From NCBI GenBank assembly GCA_030625995.1, contig DAOUPU010000041.1, positions 1 to 15,391 of the forward strand: a stretch of 15,391 bases of DNA, written 5' to 3'. Within the stretch, counting starts at the first letter, position 1. The number at the start of each line of letters is the position of its first letter. The position numbers and the translations under genes were made by a program. Source of the DNA: Flavobacteriaceae bacterium. GTDB taxonomy: Bacteria > Bacteroidota > Bacteroidia > Flavobacteriales > Flavobacteriaceae. This document shows, in pieces, positions 1 to 8,725 of the stretch. The notes under the pieces were generated by a model. It was not told the DNA's origin. It saw only the letters and a program-made list of their open reading frames with translations, and searched no databases.

Positions 1-489
1 AAATATTTCAGCAATAAAATAGAACTGATTGATGCCAGTACTATTTTAGTACACGAGAGGGTAGATAGGATGATTGGTGAAATTGTAATGAAGAACTTTA
101 ATGCAATTGAAGAAAACTTTGTTATTAAATCTATTTTTAAAGACATGTTTAAAAATGTAAAGACTTCACCCATGTTTCAACTGAAAAAATATTACCCTGA
201 AATATATGGAAGAGTAATGGAACATCAATTGTCCACATTTAGTGAATGTGTAAGAGAAAACCTTCATAAGGGGATTGAAGAAAATCTATATCGACCCGAA
301 ATTGACATAGATATGGTAATGAAATTTTATTTCCAATTGATCTATGGAGCCTATGATGGAGATATATTCGGGAATCAAATGGAGGACATTATTAAATTAG
401 AGTTAAAAATATTAGAATATCACACCCGATCGATCGCAACTTTGAATGGAGTCAAAGTTTTAGAAGAACAATTGATCAATTACAAATAA
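1..489 (+). CDS. TetR/AcrR-family transcriptional regulator (5' end cut by window)
   Basis: The reading frame is open from base 1 and has no start in the window that makes sense, so the N-terminus lies outside; 162 codons are visible. The first residues, KYFSNKIELID, match the end of a TetR helix-turn-helix (the usual Y-Y-F-x-x-K-x-x-L pattern), so roughly the first 40-45 residues, including most of the DNA-binding domain, are missing. The rest is an all-helical ligand-binding and dimerisation domain with no conserved catalytic motif. It lies 3 bases upstream of a TolC-like gene and leads a complete efflux operon. This suggests a local repressor released by a pump substrate and also controlling itself; that role is inference, and the operator would lie upstream of the window. 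The ligand cannot be predicted. The ATG at 70 is internal and is not proposed as the start. Confidence 0.85.
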   Translation, partial: KYFSNKIELIDASTILVHERVDRMIGEIVMKNFNAIEENFVIKSIFKDMFKNVKTSPMFQLKKYYPEIYGRVMEHQLSTFSECVRENLHKGIEENLYRPEIDIDMVMKFYFQLIYGAYDGDIFGNQMEDIIKLELKILEYHTRSIATLNGVKVLEEQLINYK

Positions 490-492
490 AGC

Positions 493-1830
493 ATGAGACA
501 ATATATTATCCTAACCATAAGTATCTTATTTTCTTTTGTCCTGTCTTCACAAGAGAATTCCTATTCATTTTCCCTGGACGAAGCGATAAATTTTGCGTTA
601 AAAAACAACTATTCCGTAAAAAACAGTGCACTGGATGTAGAAATAGCAGAAAAAGTGATGACTGAATATAAAGCATTTGGTCTGCCTCAAATAGATGGAA
701 AAGTAGATTATCAAAACTATTTAATACAAAATATTACTCTAATTCCCAGTGAAATTGTCGGTGGTCCTCCGGGCGAATTTGAAGAAGTTATTTTTGGTGC
801 CAAACAAAATTTAAATGCAACAGTAACCCTTACACAGGTTATTTTTGATGGTGCTTATTTAATTGCTCTACAATCTACAAAAGCCTACTTAAAAATATCA
901 AATTTGGCTAAAGTTAAAACAGAACAGGAAATTAGGGAAGCCGTAATCAATGCCTATGGAAGTGTTCTTGTTGCCAAAGAATCTATATTGATACTGAAGG
1001 ACAATATAACTACTTTAGAAAAGAACCTAAATGAGACCAAGGTTATATTGGAAAATGGTTTTGCCGAAATTCAGGACTACGAACAGCAGCAAATTACGCT
1101 ACTTAATACAGAAAATCAGCTAAATAAAGCCATAAGACTCGAAATCATTGCCAAGAAAATGCTCAACCTCATATTAGGAATTCCCATCGAAATACCGGTT
1201 GAACTCAATGACAGTCTGGAACATCTCGCTTTGAGCAGTACGGATTTAAATCTGGTAAATCAAAGGTTTGTACTGGATAATCATATTGATTTCAAAATTG
1301 CTGATAATCAAGTTATTACCCAGGAATTACAATTGAAGTATGAAAAAAGTAAAAATATACCAACCTTAAATGCATTTATAAATTATTCAACCTTTGCACA
1401 AAATGACAATAACATTTTCTTTAAGAATAATGGCAGATGGTTCGATTCATCATTATTTGGAGTTAGTTTAAATATTCCCATATTCAGCAGTTTGGAGCGA
1501 AAATCCCGAACCCAACAGGCAAAAATGAGTCTGGATCAAAGGGTTATTGAACTTGATCAAACTTCCGAACAACTAAAACTTCAAGTTGCAACTGCCAGAA
1601 ACAAGTATCAGTTCGCATTAGATCAATTTCAAACCAGGAAAAAGAATCTAGTTTTAGCTGAAAGTATAGCCGAAAAGGAACAGATCAAGTATTTTGAAGG
1701 TCTTAGTACAAGCTTCAATCTGGCCAATGCTCAAAATCAATTATACAGCACACAACAAAATTATATCGAGTCTATCCTTGGAATAATAGAATCGAAAGTT
1801 GAATTAGAAAATGCACTTAACATTTATTAA
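493..1830 (+). CDS. TolC-family outer membrane efflux protein
   Basis: This 445-residue protein is the outer membrane channel of a tripartite efflux system. Residues 1-20 are a Sec signal peptide (hydrophobic core, then SSQ). The two OEP-type repeats follow: residues about 24-215 start with SLDEAINFALKNN, the typical first helix of the fold, and residues about 255-440 hold the second copy, with long Gln/Asn/Glu-rich amphipathic helices for the periplasmic tunnel. The stretches near residues 75-115 and 285-330 alternate polar and hydrophobic residues, as expected for the membrane beta strands. The length fits the family. The ATG lies 3 bases after the TetR stop and the stop is 1 base before the adaptor ATG, so translation is probably coupled. 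The substrate is not predictable; the family could also serve type I secretion, but the RND neighbour argues for drug or metabolite efflux. Confidence 0.92.
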   Translation: MRQYIILTISILFSFVLSSQENSYSFSLDEAINFALKNNYSVKNSALDVEIAEKVMTEYKAFGLPQIDGKVDYQNYLIQNITLIPSEIVGGPPGEFEEVIFGAKQNLNATVTLTQVIFDGAYLIALQSTKAYLKISNLAKVKTEQEIREAVINAYGSVLVAKESILILKDNITTLEKNLNETKVILENGFAEIQDYEQQQITLLNTENQLNKAIRLEIIAKKMLNLILGIPIEIPVELNDSLEHLALSSTDLNLVNQRFVLDNHIDFKIADNQVITQELQLKYEKSKNIPTLNAFINYSTFAQNDNNIFFKNNGRWFDSSLFGVSLNIPIFSSLERKSRTQQAKMSLDQRVIELDQTSEQLKLQVATARNKYQFALDQFQTRKKNLVLAESIAEKEQIKYFEGLSTSFNLANAQNQLYSTQQNYIESILGIIESKVELENALNIY

Positions 1831-1831
1831 A

Positions 1832-2968
1832 ATGAAATACACACTAACTTATGTTATTATTATTACCATTTTCTTTTCTTGTGGAAAAGGTAATGATCAA
1901 ACCATCGAATCCTTAAACGAATTACGAGAAAAAAAAATATCCATTACTAAAAGTATAGATAGTTTGAGCTCTATTCTAAGAATTGTTGAAAGCAGTATTG
2001 ACAAACTTGATAATAAAAAGAACTTACAAACCATATCAATTTTGACTCCAAAAGATGAATCATTTAAACATTATATAGAGATACAAGGAGTTGTAAAAGC
2101 AGATAAAAATCTTGTATTGAGACCTGAATTAGGTGGTACAGTTATTCAAATATTTGTGCGGGAAGGGCAAGAAGTTAAAAAAGGAACAGTATTGGTCCAA
2201 TTGGACGATTCAAATTTAAAAAATAATCTTGCAGAACTAAATACTCAGATCGTTCTAGCTAAAACCACTTTCGACAGGCAAAAAAGATTATGGGAGCAAA
2301 AAATTGGGTCGGAAATGCAATATTTACAGGCTAAGACACAATACGAAAGTTTAGAGAACAATGTTAATACATTGAAGGACCAAGCGAACAAAATGAAAAT
2401 AATAGCACCTTTTTCAGGTATTGTGGATGAAATATTCCCTAAGAAAGGTGAGTTGACAAATCCCCAAACCAAAGTTGTTAGACTGGTCAATTTAGATGAG
2501 GTATATATTGAAGCCGATGTTACAGAATCCTATCTACCATATATAAAAACTGGAAATGAAACTTTTATTAGATTTCCTTCAATAAATAAAGAAATTAACT
2601 CTACTATAGCTCAAGTAGGAAATGTCATCAATCCTAACAATAGGAGCTTTAAAACTAAGATTAACATTCCCAATAAGGACAATGACCTAAAGCCAAACTT
2701 ATTAGCTGATATAAAGATCGTTGATCTAGAAACCAGCGGAATTGTTATTCCATCAAATTTAATTCAAAAAGATCAGAAAGGAGATAGTTATGTCTATACT
2801 GTAAGTAATAAAAATTCTGAATATCTAATTACGAAAAAATTAGTAAAAGTAGCAAATGAATACGACCACAATTCACTTATTGAAAATGGTTTAAGTGCTA
2901 ATGATACTTTAGTGAACAGAGGAGCGAGGTTTGTGAGAAATGGTGAAATAGTAAGAATTGCAAACTAA
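1832..2968 (+). CDS. RND efflux periplasmic adaptor (HlyD/MFP family lipoprotein)
   Basis: This membrane-fusion protein links the RND pump to the TolC channel in the periplasm. I chose the ATG at 1832, giving 378 residues, because it produces a clean lipoprotein signal: MKYTLTYV, a hydrophobic run, then FFSC with Cys17 as the acylation site. An in-frame ATG at 1811 lies inside the TolC gene and adds seven residues (MHLTFIK). After a short coiled coil (residues about 24-62) come the lipoyl half-motif (about 91-126, GGTVIQIFVREGQEVKKG), an alpha-helical hairpin (about 127-186), the second lipoyl half (about 189-222, IIAPFSGIVDEIFPKKGE), a beta-barrel domain and a membrane-proximal domain ending about residue 378. 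As a lipoprotein it would need Lgt and LspA for maturation. It sits 1 base after the TolC stop and 3 bases before the pump gene. Confidence 0.93.
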   Translation: MKYTLTYVIIITIFFSCGKGNDQTIESLNELREKKISITKSIDSLSSILRIVESSIDKLDNKKNLQTISILTPKDESFKHYIEIQGVVKADKNLVLRPELGGTVIQIFVREGQEVKKGTVLVQLDDSNLKNNLAELNTQIVLAKTTFDRQKRLWEQKIGSEMQYLQAKTQYESLENNVNTLKDQANKMKIIAPFSGIVDEIFPKKGELTNPQTKVVRLVNLDEVYIEADVTESYLPYIKTGNETFIRFPSINKEINSTIAQVGNVINPNNRSFKTKINIPNKDNDLKPNLLADIKIVDLETSGIVIPSNLIQKDQKGDSYVYTVSNKNSEYLITKKLVKVANEYDHNSLIENGLSANDTLVNRGARFVRNGEIVRIAN

Positions 2969-2971
2969 ATT

Positions 2972-5900
2972 ATGACATCAGAAAAAAAGAACTCTAAGAT
3001 GGACAGTATCAACAAAGAATTTAAATTATCTACTTGGGCAATAAAAAATAAAATGACAGTTTTTGTACTGTTATTCATGATCTTTTTTGCTGGTATCATG
3101 TCTTATAACAGTATGCCTCGGGAGGCATTCCCTGAAGTTGTAATTCCACAGATCTATGTTTCAACATCATACCCCGGAAACTCAGCTCTTGATATAGAGA
3201 AATTAATTACCCGACCACTGGAAAAAGAGATCAATGGAATTTCTGATGTCGATGAGATCCTATCAACATCCGTTGAAGGATTTTCTACAATACAAGTCAA
3301 GTTCAACTTCGATGTTACACCAACTGAAGCTTTGCGCAAGGTAAAAGATAAAGTAGATGCTGCATTATCGGATAAGGACTTTCCTAAAGACCTACAAGCC
3401 GAGCCGACCGTTCAAGAAATGAACATTTCAGAACTAATGCCGATCATGAATATTAATCTTTCGGGAGATTTTTCAATGGATCAGCTTAAGTTATTCGGTG
3501 AATATTTGGAAGATGAAATTGAAAAAGTGCCTGAAATATCAAAAGTTAACATAAGAGGCATCCAAGATAAAGAAATGGAGATCAGTATTGATCTCTACAA
3601 AATGGAGATCTCTAAGATTAGTTTTCAAGATATAGAAACAGCAATTCAAAATGAAAATATTACCATCTCCGGTGGTGATCTTTTAGAAAATGGAATAAGA
3701 AGGAACGTAAGGGTTATTGGTGAATTCAAATCTGTAAAAGACATTGAGGATATTATAGTAAAACAGGAAAATGAAGAAATTGTCTATTTAAGGGATATCG
3801 GCAATGTTCTATTTAAAGAACAGGAGAAAACGAGTTATGCGCGAGAATTCTCTCAACCTGTTGTAATGTTGGATGTGATGAAAAGAGGGGGAGAAAATTT
3901 GATTAATGCATCTGAACAAATTGACGTAATTATTGCCGATTCACAAAAAAAGATCTTCCCTTCAAATTTAAAAGTCAGTAAAACAAATGATGTCACCAAT
4001 GATACCAAAACAATGGTGGCAGATCTAGAGAATAGTATCATTCTTGGAATCATTTTAGTAGTACTTGTTTTACTTTTCTTTTTAGGGATCAGAAATGCAT
4101 TATTTGTGGGTATTGCAATACCTCTTTCCATGTTCATTTCCTTTATTATTTTGAGTGTGATGGGTGTAACCCTCAATATGATGGTTTTGTTCTCATTACT
4201 TATTGCACTCGGAATGTTGGTTGACAACGGTATTGTGGTTGTGGAGAATATTTATAGGTTATTAGATGAAGGTTATACAAAGTTCGACGCTGCAAAATAT
4301 GGAGTTGGAGAAGTTGCTATGCCGATCATAGCTTCTACAGCAACAACTCTGGCGGCATTCCTTCCTATAGCTTTTTGGCCGGGAATGATGGGTGAATTCA
4401 TGAAATACCTACCTATAACCCTGATTATTGTTTTAGGGTCTTCTCTATTTGTAGCTTTGATCATTAATCCAATGTTGACTTCTGTTTACATGAAGATCAA
4501 AGAAGATGAAGTTGATTTTAAAAAGTTACTCAGAAATAGCTTGATAATGATCGTTATAGGTATTTTATCTATTATTACCGGAATTATGGGCGGTCTTAAA
4601 TTTTTTAATGCATTGGGGCTGCTCTTTATATTAGCTGGATTAATTATAATTTTAAATACCAGAGTACTAAGCCCATCCACTTTATGGTTTCAACAAAAAT
4701 TTCTGCCGAAATTAGAAAATATGTATGAACAGTCTATTAGGTTTGCTTTAAAAGGTCGTAATGCTTATAGATTATTTTTTGGAACCTTTGGTCTTCTCAT
4801 ACTAACGGTTTTCATATTTTCAATTTTTCCTCCAAAAATTTTATTTTTTCCTGAAACACCTCCAAAACAGGTCTTTGTATATCTTGAATATCCCATTGGA
4901 ACTGACATAGAAGTAACCAATGAACTTTCCATTGAAATAGAAAACAAGATTCAAAAACACCTTAAAAAATACGAGATCGATGGCCAAAATTTTTTAGTAA
5001 CGTCTGTAATTGGACAAGTTGGTGAAGGCACCAGTGACCCTTTTCAAGGACCTCAAGGAGGAGTAACTCCAAATAAAGCGAAAATTACCATTGATTTTGT
5101 GAAATTCATAGAAAGAGATGGTGTTGAAACTGATGAGGTATTAATGGACATCAGAGGTCTTTTACAAAATTATCCTGGCGTAAAAATTGTTGTTGATAAA
5201 CCAACAGAAGGTCCACCTGCCGGTGCTCCTATCAATATTGAAGTTAGTGGGAATGATTATGAAGAACTAATAAATACTGCTGATAAGCTTAAACAATATA
5301 TTGATAATGCGAATATCTTAGGTATTGAAGAATTGAAATTGGATATTGAAGAAGGAAAACCAGAATTGCCAATTATTGTTGACCGTCAAAAAGCGAGACG
5401 ATTGAACATTTCAACAGGTCAAATAGGATCATCAATAAGGACCTCTCTTTATGGTAAAGAAATATCAACATTTAAAGATGGTGAAGATGATTACCCGATC
5501 AACCTGAGGTTAATGGATAAATTCAGGTACAATAAGGAAGCATTGATCAATCAGAAGATCACCTTCAGAGATCAAAATAGTGGTAAAATAGTACAAATCC
5601 CCATTAAAGCTTTTACACATACAGAGAACTCTTCTACCTTTAGTGCTGTAAAAAGAAAAGATCTAAATAGGGTTATTACCATTTATTCAAATGTACTTGA
5701 AAATTCCAATGCAACAGAGATCAATGATCAAATTAAAGGCTTAATGATTAATTACGAACTACCAAGTGGCACATCGGTATCTTTCACCGGTGAACAGGAG
5801 GAGCAAGCAAAACAAATGGCGTTCTTGAGCAAAGCATTATTGATCGCCGTTTTCTTGATCTTCTTAATTCTTGTTGGTCAATTCAACTCCACATCAACAC

Positions 5901-6439
5901 CTGTAATTATATCTATATCAGTTCTGTTGAGTTTGATCGGAGTATTACTTGGATTGGTAATTTTTAGAATGGAATTTGTGATAATGATGACCATGATCGG
6001 AATAATATCTTTGGCAGGAATTGTAGTGAACAATGCCATAGTACTTATTGACTACACAAACTTAATAATTGAAAGAAAGCTTTTAGAAAATAAAATATCT
6101 AAAAATGAAATTACAAAAGGTTTGGTCTATGAAAGTATCGTTGAAGGAGGCAAAGTTCGTTTGCGCCCAGTTATTCTTACTGCTATCACAACAATTTTGG
6201 GTCTATTGCCTTTAGCGATAGGAATAAACATTAATTTTATAACCTTATTCACAGAATTCGATCCTAACTTTTATATTGGTGGGGAAAATGTTGCATTTTG
6301 GGGGCCAATGTCATGGACGATTATTTTTGGTTTGACCTTTGCCACTTTTTTAACATTGATCCTAGTTCCGGTAATGTTCTATATTCAATTCATGTTAAAA
6401 ATAAAATTAACTAATAGAAAGAGACTAGGAGCCAACTAG
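2972..6439 (+). CDS. RND-family efflux transporter permease (AcrB/HAE-like)
   Basis: This 1155-residue inner-membrane pump is driven by the proton gradient and works as a trimer with the adaptor and TolC channel encoded just upstream. The layout is that of the family: TM1 about 27-47, a first periplasmic porter domain to about 350, TM2-6 about 353-503, TM7 about 598-620, a second periplasmic domain to about 948, then TM8-12. TM4 carries GMLVDNGIVVVENI: Asp418 matches AcrB Asp407, but the Asp408 position is Asn419. In TM10, GIVVNNAIVLID has Asn1020 where AcrB has Lys940. Two added hydrophobic segments at about 522-563 lie between TM6 and TM7, and the loop before TM12 is extended (about 1087-1112). 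At 1155 residues it is longer than AcrB (1049). The stop is shared tail to tail with the next gene. Substrate unknown. Confidence 0.94.
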   Translation: MTSEKKNSKMDSINKEFKLSTWAIKNKMTVFVLLFMIFFAGIMSYNSMPREAFPEVVIPQIYVSTSYPGNSALDIEKLITRPLEKEINGISDVDEILSTSVEGFSTIQVKFNFDVTPTEALRKVKDKVDAALSDKDFPKDLQAEPTVQEMNISELMPIMNINLSGDFSMDQLKLFGEYLEDEIEKVPEISKVNIRGIQDKEMEISIDLYKMEISKISFQDIETAIQNENITISGGDLLENGIRRNVRVIGEFKSVKDIEDIIVKQENEEIVYLRDIGNVLFKEQEKTSYAREFSQPVVMLDVMKRGGENLINASEQIDVIIADSQKKIFPSNLKVSKTNDVTNDTKTMVADLENSIILGIILVVLVLLFFLGIRNALFVGIAIPLSMFISFIILSVMGVTLNMMVLFSLLIALGMLVDNGIVVVENIYRLLDEGYTKFDAAKYGVGEVAMPIIASTATTLAAFLPIAFWPGMMGEFMKYLPITLIIVLGSSLFVALIINPMLTSVYMKIKEDEVDFKKLLRNSLIMIVIGILSIITGIMGGLKFFNALGLLFILAGLIIILNTRVLSPSTLWFQQKFLPKLENMYEQSIRFALKGRNAYRLFFGTFGLLILTVFIFSIFPPKILFFPETPPKQVFVYLEYPIGTDIEVTNELSIEIENKIQKHLKKYEIDGQNFLVTSVIGQVGEGTSDPFQGPQGGVTPNKAKITIDFVKFIERDGVETDEVLMDIRGLLQNYPGVKIVVDKPTEGPPAGAPINIEVSGNDYEELINTADKLKQYIDNANILGIEELKLDIEEGKPELPIIVDRQKARRLNISTGQIGSSIRTSLYGKEISTFKDGEDDYPINLRLMDKFRYNKEALINQKITFRDQNSGKIVQIPIKAFTHTENSSTFSAVKRKDLNRVITIYSNVLENSNATEINDQIKGLMINYELPSGTSVSFTGEQEEQAKQMAFLSKALLIAVFLIFLILVGQFNSTSTPVIISISVLLSLIGVLLGLVIFRMEFVIMMTMIGIISLAGIVVNNAIVLIDYTNLIIERKLLENKISKNEITKGLVYESIVEGGKVRLRPVILTAITTILGLLPLAIGININFITLFTEFDPNFYIGGENVAFWGPMSWTIIFGLTFATFLTLILVPVMFYIQFMLKIKLTNRKRLGAN

Positions 6440-8664
6440 AACCAAAAACCCACATTAATATACCAAAGACCCTGTGCCGTATCTGGTGTCCATGAATATT
6501 GTAATTGGATGGGTCCTATTAAGGTCTTTAAACCGTAGCCAACGGCATACCCTGATCTAACATTTTGAAAGAAATTTAAATTCTCCCATAAAGTATCATC
6601 TACCTCAGCAAAGTTTCCTGTAAATGAAACATGATTATTCTTGAAAATCTCATACCGAATAGTAAGCCCTGTTTTAGCAAATGATGAGGCATTTAAGGCT
6701 GCAACATCATAACCATAAAACTTTACGAACGTATTAACGAAATTCTCATTATTCCCTCCTAGAATATAATCATGGACTCCATTTACGTTAGACTCAATGG
6801 TTACACCTGCGGCACCAAAAAGATGAAAGGTTAGTTTATCAAAAAAGGTATATGCATATCCTATATTTCCATAAACTTGTGCGAAAGGATTAAAATCAGA
6901 AACCGAATAAAACGATACTAAATAATTAATATAGTTTACTTCAAGAAAAAAACCATTCTTTGGAAAATAATCAGCATCATAAGAATCATAACTCACTTTG
7001 GCAAATAATATTCCATAACCGCCATTCTCAAAATATTCCTTTACATTCTCACCATCAACAATGACATTTGTAAAAGCTTTTAGATCTTTAAACTCCGCAC
7101 CTACTCTAAGCGCAAACTTATCCTTAAATGTTGTTTGTACATAAAATTGAGTAGATCTATCACTATATTTCACAGGTGTTTTTATACCGGAGTTCGGACC
7201 ATCTTCTTCTAAGCCCTCAATAAATATATCCATCTTAAACTGATCAAACCGGCTGTTAAGACCATAGCTATAGTTGTCTCCATTGTCTCTAAAATAATCG
7301 ATATTATATCTAATATTATCTCCAATAATTAGATCTGCCGACAAAAAATCATTTTTAAACAATGGGTGTTTCATTGTCAGATTGACTAATATTCCCGTTT
7401 TATACAGTTGATCATAATGAGCACCAAACCTAATATAATTTACGATCTTACTTTCTCTTAACTTAATTTCAACTTTTATCCCTTGGTCTACACGTAAAAA
7501 TCTGTATTGAATACTCTCAAAATTTCCTGTGGCAGATAATGTTTCAATTCCTTTTATGAAATTTTCCTGACTAACTACTTCTCCTACCTCAATATTAAGT
7601 TTGTCCAAACAATAATTATCTGTGTAGTTATCATTACCAGTAATAACTATTTCAGTAACCCTAATTTCCTCCTTATCTACTAATAAGTCAACTTTTGATA
7701 AATTCTTTTTTATTTCAATGTTTTGCCTGCGAGCTAAATTCTTAATTTCCACCAAGTGGCTCTTTGCCACATCTTCCCCGGCTTTGATGAGTTCATTTGT
7801 TGCTTCAAAAGAAAAATTCCTATATTCCGATACTTTTGGTCTTAAATACAAGTCTGTCATTTCTATTTTTTTCTCCATCCCTTCATACATTTGATATCCT
7901 GCTACTTGCATTAAAATTTCAGGAGCAGAATTTAATTCATCCCGATCACGTAACTTTCCCTGAACATTAACTCCAATTATATAATCAACTCCTTTAGCTT
8001 TCAATAATTCAATGGGATAATTATCTGCAATACCCCCGTCAACTAACATTCTACCATCAATTTCAACAGGAGTGTACACAGATGGAAAAGAACTACTCGC
8101 TCTGATCGCCTCAGGTAAAAAACCACGATCCAGGACAACTTCTTCACCAGTTTCCAGGTCTGTGGCAATACAAAAGAACGGAATTGGTAATTTGCTGAAA
8201 TCTTCTACCTGATGGACGTGTTCCGTTAATTGCGATAATAAATTAAAAATATTTTGACCCTTTGAAATTGATTTGGGCAATCCAATTTTCCATTTATTCA
8301 TTGGTAAGCTGATAGCGTACTTCCCTTTATTTTCCTTTTGATAAAAAGAATAGGCTTCTCTAGGCACCTCATCTTTCGTCAAGGTTGAAAAATCATGAAC
8401 ATGTATTAATGAATCTAACTCCTGTGCGCTATAACCCGATGCATATAAGGCGCCAATTATTGCACCCATACTTGTTCCGGCAATATAATCAACCCTGATT
8501 CCGTTTTCTTCCAAAACTTTCAACACACCTACATGAGCATATCCCTTGGCTCCACCACCACTCAGAACAAGACCTACTTTTACATCTTTTTCAATCCTAA
8601 TCTCTTCTTGAGAAAAACTTTGGATTGATAAAAATAAAAAAATAAAAAAAAACGAAAATTTCAT
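6436..8664 (-). CDS. Patatin-like phospholipase with POTRA and outer-membrane barrel (type Vd, PlpD-like)
   Basis: This 742-residue protein has a signal peptide (MKFSFFFIFLFLSIQSFSQ), a patatin lipase domain, a POTRA domain and a C-terminal beta barrel. The lipase domain shows the oxyanion loop SGGGAKGYAHVG (residues 35-46), the nucleophile elbow GTSMG with Ser65, and the dyad aspartate in DGG (Asp209). The POTRA is at about 332-405 (VTEIVITGNDNYTD start). Residues about 406-742 alternate as amphipathic strands and end in GFWF, with the terminal Phe typical of BamA-assembled barrels. By analogy with PlpD, the protein would hydrolyse lipid esters at or beyond the outer membrane; this activity is inferred. 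The frame stays open upstream to 8796 inside uvrC, but only the ATG at 8664 gives a signal peptide. It lies 61 bases after uvrC and may be cotranscribed with it. Confidence 0.9.
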   Translation of the reverse strand: MKFSFFFIFLFLSIQSFSQEEIRIEKDVKVGLVLSGGGAKGYAHVGVLKVLEENGIRVDYIAGTSMGAIIGALYASGYSAQELDSLIHVHDFSTLTKDEVPREAYSFYQKENKGKYAISLPMNKWKIGLPKSISKGQNIFNLLSQLTEHVHQVEDFSKLPIPFFCIATDLETGEEVVLDRGFLPEAIRASSSFPSVYTPVEIDGRMLVDGGIADNYPIELLKAKGVDYIIGVNVQGKLRDRDELNSAPEILMQVAGYQMYEGMEKKIEMTDLYLRPKVSEYRNFSFEATNELIKAGEDVAKSHLVEIKNLARRQNIEIKKNLSKVDLLVDKEEIRVTEIVITGNDNYTDNYCLDKLNIEVGEVVSQENFIKGIETLSATGNFESIQYRFLRVDQGIKVEIKLRESKIVNYIRFGAHYDQLYKTGILVNLTMKHPLFKNDFLSADLIIGDNIRYNIDYFRDNGDNYSYGLNSRFDQFKMDIFIEGLEEDGPNSGIKTPVKYSDRSTQFYVQTTFKDKFALRVGAEFKDLKAFTNVIVDGENVKEYFENGGYGILFAKVSYDSYDADYFPKNGFFLEVNYINYLVSFYSVSDFNPFAQVYGNIGYAYTFFDKLTFHLFGAAGVTIESNVNGVHDYILGGNNENFVNTFVKFYGYDVAALNASSFAKTGLTIRYEIFKNNHVSFTGNFAEVDDTLWENLNFFQNVRSGYAVGYGLKTLIGPIQLQYSWTPDTAQGLWYINVGFWF

Positions 8665-8725
8665 ATACCACATTGGTTTGCAATTTTTTAACCAGATATT
8701 CCCCTTGTAAATATACCTAATATTT

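Noticed and set aside
1811..1831. Earlier ATG for the adaptor gene inside the TolC gene
   Set aside because: It adds seven residues before an already complete lipoprotein signal; the ATG at 1832 directly after the TolC stop is more likely.
3853..4947. Several minus-strand open frames of 60-124 codons inside the RND gene
   Set aside because: They mirror the strongly coding pump frame, have low-complexity sequence and no start context; antisense shadows.
8708..8715. Minus-strand TATATTTA, resembling the Bacteroidota -7 box TAnnTTTG, ahead of the patatin gene
   Set aside because: The final G is absent and the nearest TTTG lies 24 bases upstream, longer than usual spacing; common by chance in AT-rich DNA.
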